From Polytrichum commune (Eukaryota > Streptophyta > Polytrichopsida > Polytrichales > Polytrichaceae), in contig OX485805.1 of the NCBI GenBank assembly GCA_950295325.1, positions 434,501-498,500 of the forward strand: DNA of 64,000 nucleotides. Direction: 5' to 3'. A model generated the notes under the pieces. That model worked only from the letters and a program-made list of their open reading frames with translations. It searched no databases and was not told where the DNA came from. Below, piece after piece: positions 1 through 12,649 of this stretch (positions within the stretch are counted from its first letter, which is position 1; each line of letters opens with the position of its first letter). The translations under genes were made by a program, and so were the position numbers.

Positions 1-3000
1 AATTATCGATTCACGGACTCTACCATGTCGAAACACACCGAAAGTCACGGACCCACCTGCTTTGCAACGGTGGATATTGATGCAATTTAGAGAGGAACTG
101 GTCCTCTGCATTATTGTAAATTGTGCAGACTCGGCTCTTGTCGGGGGCGGCTACAGTCACCGAGGGGGCAGCTCATGGTCCGATCGTTTTGCTCCACACA
201 GCTTGAATCTTGGGTCTCAATCTTAAAGCCCTTGTGCTATGCCATACTCTTTCTGAGCTTCCAAGGTCATCGTATGCCGGGAGTGCCAAGAACGTTAGCC
301 CGGAGCATTGTAAACCTCCTGCGCAATAATTCTCCTCAAAATCTTCAACTTCGCTTCCTTTACCAGGCCACTACTATGGTTGTGGATGCCGAACTGGTGC
401 CGAATTGGTGGATCTAAACGAGTGCTCCCTCTGGAGCAGACTGTGGAACGGTATAACTCAGTTTCTGTGATTGAAATTTGTTCGTAGACTTTCCAATCTT
501 GTTTCAGATCTCCATCAACATTCCAGTAGCCCAAATGGTCGAAAACGTTATTCATACTGGGTCTCTGTAGTCTTGTTCATTTCAGATCAAATCAAAAGCA
601 GGGATTGACTGGCAGCCAATTTCTGCAGGACAACAGGGCGGCGAGTAATTGCGTTGAGGGGATTGCACAAGGCTTGTGGCATCTCTTCTATTCTTCCATG
701 GCGGCATCATTGATTCCAGTTACAGTCCATTCAGGAGAGTTCACAGCATGCACAAGTGCGTAATCTGTACTAAGTTAAGGAGGAAGCAGCAGCCACTTGG
801 AGTGTTGAAACGCATGCCGACAGGTTAGAAATCTCAAACGCGCGAGTTGCTGCCACTGTCTGCTGCTTTCGTATGGTTTCGTATTGTGATAAATTGTTTT
901 TGTGTTCAATATATATATGAAAGTAGTAGCTAGAGTGTGATGTGTAGTACATGTCATGAGCTTTGCATTTCCTGCTCACTATCCTTGGCTTATATCCATT
1001 GGTGCGTCTGTCCGAAAAGGGCCTGCAAGCCGTTACATTCACTTCCTTTTATCCCCTTTTTATCCACCAAACCTGTCACGGTTACAGTATATATGAGGTA
1101 TTCAATGTCGGGAGTCTGCTTATAATTTAGTGGTTAGTAGTGGAGTGCTTGCTGGACCTGCTGGTTTAGGGTAGCCATTTATGATCTATTATCTCCATAA
1201 CAAGTACTTTTTCTACAAAATATTATGCAAAGATTGATGCTAAGACAGCCAGCATTGAAATGAAATTAGAATTTGAAGTCCAGAAAGCCAAAAGGCTCAT
1301 GGGACTAGGAGTACATCAAGATGGTGTCAAAAAGGCTAATTCCCTAGAGTAAGGTAGTGGAGTGGCCTTAATAAGATATAAGCTAATATGAACTTGATAG
1401 TCCAATTGGAAAAAAAAGACTTGAGACTTCCTAAGAGTACATTCTAAAATAGGGGAGGACTTATGTCTAATGGAGTTGTACAAAGGACATTTCAACACAA
1501 AATGTGCCTCATTGGATGTTAGATGGATCTTTATGTGGTCAAGTCTTTCTATTGAGAGAGAAGAGTTGATATAAGGTCATGTTAACAATCCAGGCTAAGT
1601 AGGTAAATTGCTAGGAATCCTTCTGTACTAGGTACACAATACAAACACCTTCACAACTACTGCAATGATAGTTTGGCAACAACTAGACAAATTTTAGTGC
1701 AATGTGTGGAGATGGAATTTTGATGTTACTTATTGATATGGATGTATGAGTTGGGACTTTTAGTGTATTTCTTCTATATCCTTTTGCATATTGGACCTTT
1801 GCATCTTCATCTTGATGCTTAATCTCATGCAGATGACCATCTCCTAGAACTTGGTCTCTTAAGTCATGCCCCAATAAAGCTAAAGGCCTGGCACATGCAC
1901 TTAGATTAGTCAGATGGGGTTGCTGCCACTTGGGTGGCCATGTTGCTACAATCGAGGACATATTCTTCGTGTCTAGATTCAATGTCGGGCCCACCTTGGT
2001 GGCAGCTGAAACCCAAGTTGTACTTTTCTTGCCGCATGGAGGGTGCAGCTGCGACAAATGCAACATGCGTGGTAGTTACAATTGTGGCATGCCCAAAGCG
2101 GCAATGCCGAAGGCTCATGTGCCATGGCCTTAAGTCATAGCATCCACTTTGGTGGTTAGCCCTTAGCCCTTAGCTCTTAAGATTGAGTTCCATGGGAGGA
2201 GCTGGCAAGCATTATGCACAAGCTCTTGAGATGTTTTTAGGAGAAGAGGTGAACCTTTGTAATTCGTGCACTTTTTCATCATTTTCTTCATTAAGACGGT
2301 AGGGTCCATCACCTTTTCATCATATATGTAAATTATCCTCCAATCAAGACTTTGCATTTCATGTGAGTAACTTTGACCACATCGGTGGTGTGGTCAAAGG
2401 ACCTCACATTGTGGAAACTCTCTATTTAGAGGGCATGGGAGGAGGAGCACATAAATGTTTTGAGGTTTTAAGCCTACATTGAGCCTTAATAAGCATGTCC
2501 TCGTTCATTAAAGCAAAGGAGTACGTTGCACCATGATGTCAAGTTAGCTCCAACGAACTTGACCATTATGTGCATAAGGGTCCAACCGCACCACCTAGTT
2601 AAGAGAAATAGCTATGTATTATGAGTTAGTGACAATTAGCTAACTAAAATCAAGGACTCACTACCAAGTTGGGAAAATTAGCTAACAAATGAGCTAGTGA
2701 GAATAAACTAACTCATATGGTAGCTAATTAACCGCACGCCTACACATCTTGTTTACCACTAACCAAGGTTGACCCATTTACAAGGTCAACTTGCACAAGT
2801 TATAAACATGACACTAATTGTGATACATTATAATTCGTACCACACACCATTTTTATTTTTATTATGATTAATATAATAAGAAATGATATTCTAATCTAAT
2901 TTTGAACATTGAAAACAATATTTTAGCAATAAAACATTTTATTGTTTAAATAGTATGCTAATCTAGGATGATGTTATAAATAGTGTGATCTACCTCATAG

Positions 3001-6000
3001 TGAATTGGAGAAGAGATGGAAAATATGAGAGGTTGGCATTCAAGAAAAACCATGAACTAATCATTTCTAAAAGTTAGTTAGCATAAGGGATATGAATAAT
3101 TTAAATTTTCTACACAAAATGCCAGTCCCAAAGGTTAGCTAGATTCTACTTTGGTAACTTTCATTTATACCTCAAATCTGATTAGGTGATATGCTTGTAA
3201 GAAAAATTAGCTCTCCTATAGGTTAGCTACCTCATATGTTAGTCAATTCTCTAGACAATGTGCGCACATTATAACTAATTTGAGTGGTTCCTTACTCTAA
3301 CCAAAGCCTTAACCAAGAAATGCGGCTTGACCCTAACTTATGTTCTTTAGATCGTCCCAAAACATATAAGTAAAGGCACGTGGACTATGCCCTTATGGTC
3401 TTATCCCACAAATTTGGGAAGGATCTCTATGGCGACCATGTTTCTACTTTATAACAAACGGAAAGCATTTTGTTTTCTAGAATTCATGATTACCAAATCC
3501 TTGATATGGCCCTTACGTGCTCACACACTTATGTTAGGGTAACACATGTCAATATTGCATTTGAAGACTAGAAGAAGTAAAAATGGACCCACACCATATG
3601 TAAATGAGGGGTTGTATAGCAATCTAATTTCCTTGCCTTGGAATATTGTAGTAAGGGCCTTAGAGTGTCACTTTAGAGTTTTTTGAGTTTCAAATTGTTG
3701 GAAGTGTCGAAATAATTGCCATAAAATATCGTAGATTAGCGAACACAAGTTGGATTGAAGGATTTGAAATTCAGTACAAATAAAGTTTCTGTGACTCTAA
3801 GGCAAAATCAAAATGGTTATTTTTGAATTAAGCCTTTGAATTCTAAGTAGGAAGGGTCTATTCATGTATGCACGCTCCCTTGTACTTCAACCGCTCATGT
3901 AGTTTCAAGTAGCTAGGTCGGGAAAAATGAACCATCTGCCTTATTCATAGAGGATTATAAATACAAGCTTTCCATTCCTTTCAAATATATTGGCCCTTGG
4001 GCCCTAGGTTACTGGCTATCTCAAAACTTACAATGATCCTTGTAAAGTGTAAGCAACTTTGTTGCATGAATGTCAAACATGTATAAACAAGAGTTATAGA
4101 GTTTGAAGTAAATAAATAGAAATAAAAAATAAAAATAACATCAATGTTTTTTGTTTTTTTTTTAACATTGACATGAATGGGAGCTCATTTTTTCCTTAAA
4201 CCTTGATCATGTTTTACCAAATTTTAGGTAGGGTTATTTCCTTCTTTTTGGAAGGTGGGTTCCTTGGTTTAAATTGTAATGGAACATTGATGTTTCAAGT
4301 TACCTTCACCATGTCCATGTGTTTCAGTTTAAAAGAGAAATATTGAAAATACAAAAAAGATCATAATCATATTGTTTTAGATTGTATTTTGGGGTTTAAT
4401 GCACATACATAGTGTATCTAACTAAAGATGAACATTTTTCAAAATTTGGACTTCTTGGCTAGCTCAATTTCATGAGCAGGTCCGTGATACATTTTCAATA
4501 TATCTAGAGTACACGAGAAGAATGTAAATCCTTAGTAAGTATATGAATGTTGTAATGTTGAAATATATTGAGAGAGAATTGAATCCTATTTTTTGATGCA
4601 TCTATGGAATCAATTGATGAATTAACGAACTAGAATCAACACATTTATTTTAATATCATCATAGATGTCTATACTATTACATATATATATCATAGTCTCC
4701 TATCAACATGTTATGACTAGGGACTAAGTCTTGGTCAAGTTCTACATGCATCTAGCATTACTAACATGTGTAAACCAACATAAATGCACATTTTGAGATT
4801 AAGAATCTTGATACTATATAAATTACATTTGAATGTAATGTACACTCCAATTGCCTTAGGCTATCAACTGTTATATTTTTTGTTTACATGATCATCACTA
4901 TATATGATAATCACATATTCAACTTTCGTTGGTAAGTGAGGTTGGTTTGTACTATGTATTTAATAAACTTTTGTAGTCATAATGGTGTGTTATATTTTTG
5001 AGTGATAATGTTGTTCATTGATAGGGATCCAGGCCTTCACATTTCCCCTTCAGCTTTGTGTTTTTATGAATGTGACTCATTTCTAGACAACAAAAATTGA
5101 ATACTTATCTTGAGGAGGGAAAAAGAATACACTTTGTAGACAATGTTCACTATGAAATAATTTTTTTTAAAGATTAACAAATGTAGTAAAACTTTTGTGC
5201 AATATTCTTTTGACACTTTGAAATGAATAACTTATAACCCAACTTCAGATATGGCAATCATTCTTGACTAAAGAACCACTCCAATGAGGGAGAGACCAAA
5301 ATTGGAATCTTGGGCGCTTAGGGAAATTAATAATCCAAATCTGATGTTTTATGAGATTTTAATTTCATGCTTTTGAACACCGATAGACTTTAGATTCAAA
5401 AATCAAATCCGTTCCTTATTCCAAGATCAATTTCAGTGTTGTTGACAAACTTGGATGCTTAGTGCTATCGAAGTGTGATTTTGAGTGTTCATAATTGTGT
5501 TAACCTTCTTAGGTGATTTGTATTCTAGAAGAATGTGCTTCTCAAACAAGCTATCATGTTAGGTTTTGCAACTTTGTAGTTCTCACACTCACGTGCACGC
5601 TCTATCACACACACACACATGTTTAACAACTACAAAAAGTTTAATTCAACTCCAACAATATGGAGAAATTTGCATTGAAATGTGAAGCTCATGGGCTCAT
5701 AACATTATTCAGTTGCTATTAGCCATTACATTCTAATAATATTTAGTGACAACGTTTCACCCGAGTTCACTTGGTTGAATCTTAGATAGCAATGATGGTA
5801 AGAGAATGAACATGGTATAGTTCCCGAATATAATTTGACTTATTCCTGGCCTCTCCCACCCTACATGTTTAGTTAGATATAATGTTATGCTTGTTGAAGG
5901 TGATTTGAGAAAGGGTTACTACATGAAAATATTATGTAGTGTAAGGCAAGATATTGACATCTATCTTTCTCATTAGTGCATCTAATGTGAAGTTGTTGAT

Positions 6001-6950
6001 ATAGTGGTTTCATAATGATGAAAAACCTCAGCTTGTTTCTTGGAGCAATACATTGCTGATTACAAATTCTTTAGTTTAGGATATAATGGAGGATTTGTAT
6101 GGTTTTCTGGAATTTGAGATGTGAATTATATCTTTCATAGTCATATTCTCCATTCATATGAAGCTTTGAATTCATTTCCTTCCACATTTTGGTTTCAACA
6201 TTTAAAAGACATAATGTTTTGATTTGTCCAAGTTTTTGATGGGGTCAAGAGCTATACAAAGAGTCATAAACACAATCTACATCTCTATTGACATCTTGAG
6301 GGGTCACTAAATCTCTTCTTTATATGTGTTTCTTTGATAGTTAATAATATTATATCATTTTTTTTGGTCTATTTCTATTTCTAATCTACGATATCTACTT
6401 CCATTCGTTTGATATACCTAGATCATATTTGAGTCGACAGACTATAAATTTAAATTAAATGATGTGCCTATTATGAGGGTTCACTCTTCATACCATATAG
6501 AAATTATCATGAGTTTTAAAGGGGCATTATTTGAGACATTAAAAGAGCATGTTTTTTTAGCGGACCATTCGTATGTATACCTTGTATTTCTTTTAAAAAA
6601 AATCTCGTATATGGGGGGCTTTGATTTATAGTCACCTATGCATGTCATTTAGAGTTCCACTTAGAATTGTTGCCCTAGCACGCGCGAGTGTGTGACTTGA
6701 GCAAGTTTTTTTTGGACCATGTTTACATAATTTACTATCCAGAGTAAGCATTTGATTTTTGGTTTACATATGCAACCTTGTTCTTGAACAATCATATCAA
6801 TTGATTTTCAATAAAGAAGTCATATAATTAAATTTTATTGACTAATTTATCTAGTGATGTGTCTTTGAGTGTGTTTCCTTAGGATCACGTTCAAGCGATT
6901 CTTGAAGACCAAAGAACTGTGCTATTGCAAGGTCCAAAAAAACATCATTT
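1..6950. other. AT-rich region without a recognisable gene
   Basis: I find no gene I can support here. Short open frames on both strands are under 130 codons and show no domain motifs. The first 1.1 kb is less AT-rich and a minus-strand frame at 295-555 (86 residues) could be a terminal exon or UTR of a gene that lies to the left, but I do not recognise it. From about 2.4 kb to 6.9 kb the sequence is strongly AT-rich with stops in all frames, as expected of intergenic DNA or decayed transposons. A short CA run lies near 5,610. Confidence 0.5.
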
Positions 6951-6983
6951 GTTGTAGTGTGCTTGATAGGAGAATTCAAATTC

Positions 6984-9900
6984 ATGATGGCTTCCACTCT
7001 AGATATTGCACTTCAAATAGAAGAGATATCTGAAAAGGAGTTGAGAGAATTTGCGAACAACATGCAAATCTACGACTTTGATAGATTTAAAGCTTGGGCT
7101 TCCAAATTTCACCCCAAGAAAATAAGAAAGTATCTCACCTCTAGTGCATCTGGGTCGACTCTTCATCAAGCTGCCAAACATGGTGCACACGATGTGGTTG
7201 AGTTACTCTTGCAATTAGGAGAGGTGGATGTCAATAGCCTCGACGACCAAAAAAAGACAGCCCTCCACCATGCAGCCCGGGAAGGTCAGGTAGATATAGT
7301 GAAAGTATTGACAAAGAATGGGAATGCACAAATAAATGCAAACCAACGTGACTCAGAGGGCAACACTCCACTTCATTATGCTGCTAAGAAGGGTTATGAG
7401 TTCATTGTGGAAATGCTCTTGGGACTATCAAAAGTGGGTGTGAACGTAGCAAATGAGAAGCAACAAACGGCAATCCATCTTGCTGCGAAGAAAGGCCATG
7501 AAAAAATAGTGGATGTTCTGTTGGGGACACCGGGTATTGATCCATCTTTGGGGGATATTATTGGAAATACTCCACTCCATGGAGCTGCAATTAAGGGCCA
7601 CCATGTTATTGTTGGTAAGCTTTTAAGAATTCCAAAGGTGCTCGTGAACTGCACTAATAGTCAAAAGCAAACGGCTCTCCATTGCGCCACATCCGAAGGT
7701 CATAGAAATGTTGTTGACATCCTATTGAAAGAACGGGATGTAGATCCAAGTGCACGTGACCATTTAGCCAACACTCCCCTCCATGAAGCGGCAAAGTGTG
7801 GTCATCATGCTATTGTTCAACAATTGTTGAATTTGCCAAAGGTGGATGTGAATGCGATCAATAAAATGGGGCAAACTGCTCTTCATGTCAATTTGGCATG
7901 GGCATGCGACGAGAATGTAGTGGAGACCCTCTTGAAGGCACCAAAAGTTAATGCTTGCATACAAGATGATGGCGGACACACCCCACTACACCTTGCTTCG
8001 TGGTATAACAAAGATTCCATTGTTGTGAAGCTTTTAAATGTACAGGGAGTGGATATCAATGTTAGAAACAGACACCAACAAGGTACGGCTCTCCAAATTG
8101 CTGCATATTTTGGTCATCAACGTGTGGTGGACATTCTACTGGGAGTACAAGGTGTGAATGTATGGATTCAAGATTATAATGGTGACTGTGCTCTTCATGA
8201 TGCTGCAAGAGAAGGGCATGAGGGTGTTGTTGAGAAGATTATAGCTACACCCAATGTGAATGTGAATATCACCAATGTTGATAAGCAAACTCCCCTATAT
8301 GTTGGTTCCAAGGGTGGTCATACAAAAGTAGTAGACATGCTCCTCAGTGTAAATGGCGTGAATCCATGTATGAAGGATTCTCATGGGAATTCCCCACTCC
8401 ATGAAGCTGCAAGAAGTGGTCACAAAGATGTTGTTACAAAGATCTTGACATCACATTTACCAGGGGTGGATGTAAATGATACCAATAATTACAAAGAGAC
8501 TGCACTTCATTTCTCTGTTCGAGAAGGTCACGAGGATGTAGTCAACATACTCCTAGCACAACATGCAATAAATGCAACAATAAAAGATTGTTATGGCGAG
8601 TTTCCATTACATCATGCTGCTAGGAAAGGTCATGAAGGTATTTTTCAGAGCATCTTGGGAGCATCAGGAGTGGATGTGAATGGGATCAATCAACGTCGTG
8701 ACACCGCTCTTCATGTTGCTGCAAAGGAAGGTCATGCAGGTGTTGTGGATATCCTTTTGGAGGAACCTCAATTGAATGCAAGTATCCAAGACCGTGATGG
8801 AAATTTAGCACTTCACATTGCTGCAAGAAATGGCGAGGAAACAATTGTGAACAAATTGTTAGCAATCAAGGGGGTTGATGTCAATGCAAGGGGTGAGAAT
8901 GGAGCCACCGCACTCCTCATTGCTGCAATGGAGGGTCATGCAAAAGTGGTTGATGAGCTCTTGAAGGCACCAGATGTAGATGTGACCATCGCGGATTCAA
9001 AAGATATGAATTCACCACTTCTCATTGCTTCTGAAAGAGGTCATGTTGAAGTTGTAAAGAATATTCTTCATAATGAGGTTGATGTGAATGATACTTCTCG
9101 CCGTGATGGAATGACCGCCCTTTTTCTTGCTTCATTTTATGGACATGTGGAGATCGTTGACATGCTTTTGAAGGTGCCAAATGTAGATCTAGACAGAAGA
9201 GATTTTTATTTAAATCGACATCCACTTCATGTTGCAGCTGAACGTGGCCATGGAGCTGTTGTAGAAAAACTTTTGGTGGCACAAGAAAGGGATGTGAATG
9301 TCTCAACTAGAGATGGGAATACTGCACTTCATTTAGCAGCAAAGAATGGAAGAGAAAAAGTTGTACAAATTCTCTTAAAGACGCCTGGCATAAACATCAA
9401 TAAGAAAAACAAAAAAGGCGAGACGGCTTTGTTTAGTGCCGCAAGAGGTGATAACAAGTTTGCATTGAAGGAGATTTATAAAGCAAGCAAGGTGAATGTG
9501 GGAAGTGCAGAAGATAAAGCCAAAAAAAAAATGGATGTCAATGAAGGGAACCATAAAGGCAAGAGCATAATCCACTTGGCTGCAATTGAAGGCTCTTTGA
9601 ATGTGATTGATTTTTTACTGGACGTGTTCAAAGACGATGCAGGGAGCGTGGATGTGAATAAAAAAATATCTCAAGAAAGCGCATTTGTGAATGATAGCAA
9701 TACGAAGGAGAAGTGTAAAGACCTTACTGCCCTTGACATAGCTATCACAAAAGGTCACTACATAATTATTGAAAAACTCACAAAATTCAACACTATCAGT
9801 TTTACTGTTGAAGATGGAGACGGGAACACCCGTTTGCAACAAATTTTCGATGAAGGGAAGCGAGAGATATTCAAAATATTGCGGAGGACACCTGAGGTGA

Positions 9901-10568
9901 AGGATTATATTGACGCACTTTACAAAGACCGTCAAGCTAGTGTCGATGCAGCAAATGCAATCCTAGTGGGAGCGGCCCTCATTGCAAGCATCACTTTTGC
10001 ATCATGGTTGCAACCTCCATTGGGATACATAACTTACTATCATGAACAATTTGTGGACACCTTGCCAGCTCCACCAACTTCATATCCTCAATATGTAGCT
10101 TTTGATCATCATCCAATCTTACGATTGTTTTGGGCATTCAACAGTTTGTCTTTCTTTTGCGCGACTGCAACAGTCATCTCCGGTGCTCGAAGTGTTCTTC
10201 CAGCTCGAAAAGTTTTCATCAAGCAAGAAGTGGTCAAACTTCGAAAAAACCTTTTAGTTACATCAATTTTGTTGGGTTTCTCCATGTTATTTGTTCTGCT
10301 AGCATTTGCAATGGCCGGAATAGTTGTGCTCCCACCGGTGCCAAAATATAGGGCAAACATTTTCTCAACCATTGGCCTAGGCGGAAGTTTGTGTGTAGTT
10401 TTCTTGTTCTTGTTGGCTCATAACATCTATGAGCTACTACATGATATCATGAATCCTAGTATACATGATGCTAGTAGGAATAAAAGGCATGACCTCAAAT
10501 CAAAGAAGTGGTATTCATTGTCTAGAGGAACAGAATACAATGATCCATCTATCAAAGTTGAGGAATAA
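6984..10568 (+). CDS. Ankyrin-repeat protein with C-terminal PGG-type membrane domain (ACD6/ITN1-like)
   Basis: A single intronless frame of about 1,194 residues. The frame is open from a GTG at 6957, but I take the ATG at 6984 as the start because it is the first ATG and the next codon is a second ATG. From about residue 55 to 945 there are some 26 ankyrin repeats with the typical TPLHxAAxxGH...VVxxLL pattern, most in pairs that alternate TPLH and TALH. From about residue 980 comes a PGG-type domain: a DAANAILVGAALIASITFA segment, a PPLGY in place of the family's PGG signature, then three more hydrophobic segments (near 10,120, 10,250 and 10,370), so about four membrane spans. Known members of the plant family (ACD6, ITN1) act in membranes in defence or salt signalling. 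That role is inferred here. The repeat number is well above that of ACD6 (about nine). The frame shows no break, so it looks functional. Confidence 0.9.
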   Translation: MMASTLDIALQIEEISEKELREFANNMQIYDFDRFKAWASKFHPKKIRKYLTSSASGSTLHQAAKHGAHDVVELLLQLGEVDVNSLDDQKKTALHHAAREGQVDIVKVLTKNGNAQINANQRDSEGNTPLHYAAKKGYEFIVEMLLGLSKVGVNVANEKQQTAIHLAAKKGHEKIVDVLLGTPGIDPSLGDIIGNTPLHGAAIKGHHVIVGKLLRIPKVLVNCTNSQKQTALHCATSEGHRNVVDILLKERDVDPSARDHLANTPLHEAAKCGHHAIVQQLLNLPKVDVNAINKMGQTALHVNLAWACDENVVETLLKAPKVNACIQDDGGHTPLHLASWYNKDSIVVKLLNVQGVDINVRNRHQQGTALQIAAYFGHQRVVDILLGVQGVNVWIQDYNGDCALHDAAREGHEGVVEKIIATPNVNVNITNVDKQTPLYVGSKGGHTKVVDMLLSVNGVNPCMKDSHGNSPLHEAARSGHKDVVTKILTSHLPGVDVNDTNNYKETALHFSVREGHEDVVNILLAQHAINATIKDCYGEFPLHHAARKGHEGIFQSILGASGVDVNGINQRRDTALHVAAKEGHAGVVDILLEEPQLNASIQDRDGNLALHIAARNGEETIVNKLLAIKGVDVNARGENGATALLIAAMEGHAKVVDELLKAPDVDVTIADSKDMNSPLLIASERGHVEVVKNILHNEVDVNDTSRRDGMTALFLASFYGHVEIVDMLLKVPNVDLDRRDFYLNRHPLHVAAERGHGAVVEKLLVAQERDVNVSTRDGNTALHLAAKNGREKVVQILLKTPGININKKNKKGETALFSAARGDNKFALKEIYKASKVNVGSAEDKAKKKMDVNEGNHKGKSIIHLAAIEGSLNVIDFLLDVFKDDAGSVDVNKKISQESAFVNDSNTKEKCKDLTALDIAITKGHYIIIEKLTKFNTISFTVEDGDGNTRLQQIFDEGKREIFKILRRTPEVKDYIDALYKDRQASVDAANAILVGAALIASITFASWLQPPLGYITYYHEQFVDTLPAPPTSYPQYVAFDHHPILRLFWAFNSLSFFCATATVISGARSVLPARKVFIKQEVVKLRKNLLVTSILLGFSMLFVLLAFAMAGIVVLPPVPKYRANIFSTIGLGGSLCVVFLFLLAHNIYELLHDIMNPSIHDASRNKRHDLKSKKWYSLSRGTEYNDPSIKVEE

Positions 10569-12600
10569 AAACAATCATGATATGTTCCAAAGGTCAAAAC
10601 TATATCTCATTACAACTAGTGCTTGTTGTAGAATTTATTAGCCATTGATTGTTCTAGCTCTTCTTATGGCTACTTTATGCCTACATAAACTGCATAATGT
10701 TATATTGAATTTGAAGCAAAACTTGCTAATGTCTTTAGACCTTCTACCAACTATTAGATTTTGAGAAATGTAAGAATTGATAGAGTGTACTTCTCAAATT
10801 AAACTTTCATCTTACCTATCATTTTTATTTGTGGGCTGACCTTGTTTAGCTTGTGGTTGCGCATTATTGATGCCAAGGCTGGGACGTATGCCATTTCTTT
10901 CAATAAGTGTGGGGAATGTTCATTGTAAATACTTACACTTTGGGGATGAATGTGACATGAAAGTCAATGCAATTTTTTCTTTTGAACAAGTGATGTGTAT
11001 ACCACATGAAATGATATGGCCTTCAAACAAGCATTGTCAATCACTAGAAGAGAACTTGTCCATTGTAACTAATGACAAGAGGAAAACATAAATATATTGT
11101 TCTGGTTGTCAACCAGTGGTTTATAATTATTATTCTTAAAAAATTACAACAAAAGATCTTCAATAGAAAACCAATTTCTTATTTTTAGCATTTTCTCCCC
11201 ATGAGTTGCAATGGATAAGTTGCAAATAATGACTATAATGGTCAAGTCTTCTAATGAATGGTAAGATTTATTTGTTACAAACTCGTTGCACTTATTATAG
11301 ACACTTTAAGAAATTTTCATATTTAAAAAGGTCCATTTCAGTGTAATTATATATTTGAATTAGCCTTTTGAATGGGTTTGGAGCCGTGAAACTCAAATTT
11401 TCTTGATGTATATCTCAAATTTTTACACGTATTATAAGCCATAACTCTAAGTACAATATGTTGTGGCATATGGAACTATTCATTTGTGCTATACATCTAT
11501 GTCATGCATATTGTATAAATACACATCGTTACATATAACACATCATGTGAAAATCATAACCAAAAAAACATACAACAAAACAATAACAAGTTGTTACTAA
11601 CACACTCTCAATAAAAAGAGTAATGATTCTAAGATAAGATAATGAAAGAGGCATGACCTCTCTTAACATTCATACACAACTCTATACTCATTCATATTAG
11701 GTGAGCTATTTTTCACTCTACACGGGGAAAATTCAAGAGTGTAGAAGGAAATGAAAGAGGACTTTACTCAATAGCAATCCGTCATGTTTGAAGGGGAAAC
11801 TCAAGTATGTGAGCGGAGAGCGGAGATTGGAGAGCGGAAAATTTAGATTTTGTTGGGTAATTTTAGGAGAAGCAGTGCCTATTTCCGTGGAATTAGAGAT
11901 AGTTTGAATTCTATATTTGGAAAGGTACCCCCATTCCCGTGGACATAATAACCCATAATTGTTTGAGAAACCAACGGATCCTATAGGCGTGGAAGATTGC
12001 ATTTGTTATCAAACATCTTATAGTATATGTTTTCAAATGTATCATATTAAATTAAGGCTGACGTCACCAAATTGAAATCAAAATACCATACACAAAATAT
12101 TTTATTGGTCAACAAAATGTAGCCAACCTCAAGACTTACAAAAATGGGTAGTTAGTTAAAATAGCTATATACTCTAGTTTAGGGCCATCTACACCCTATC
12201 TGCCGGGCATGTCCAATATGGGTAAAATGATCCAAAGAACATGCCATAAAACTCCGTCGCACCATAACAGCCTTCCAATTCAGTCCTTAGCTTAGCCAAA
12301 GACCTCAAAGAGAAATCCCCCAAGTCCAACCTTAGAATCCTCTTGGAAATTTTTGAGGTGACGTGCCGGCTCTTTGAGAACAACATGAAGTTCAATTTAA
12401 AAAGTTTGACGAGGTTATGTTCACGTGCCAAACAAAACTTCCAATTGCTATATAGCAATTGGGATTGGAAGACGGCCAATGTGATTAGTGTGCACAACCA
12501 TAAAATAAACCATCCACACTAATAGAAAGTATGGTCCCCCTATAACTAAGATCTCACACTAAGAGCCAAGAGCTAGATTGTTTTGTGACTAGAAGTTCAG
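10569..12600. other. Intergenic, AT-rich
   Basis: 3' flank of the ankyrin gene followed by AT-rich sequence. Open frames of 74-102 codons are present on both strands but none shows recognisable motifs or convincing splice signals. I see nothing more in it. Confidence 0.5.
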
Positions 12601-12649
12601 AGATCCGAACGATGAAGAAAAAATAAAGAATGCAATGCGGGTTGACATA

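Noticed and set aside
295-555. Minus-strand 86-codon frame at the left edge
   Set aside because: No start context, domain or splice partner could be confirmed. It is mentioned only as a possible terminal exon.
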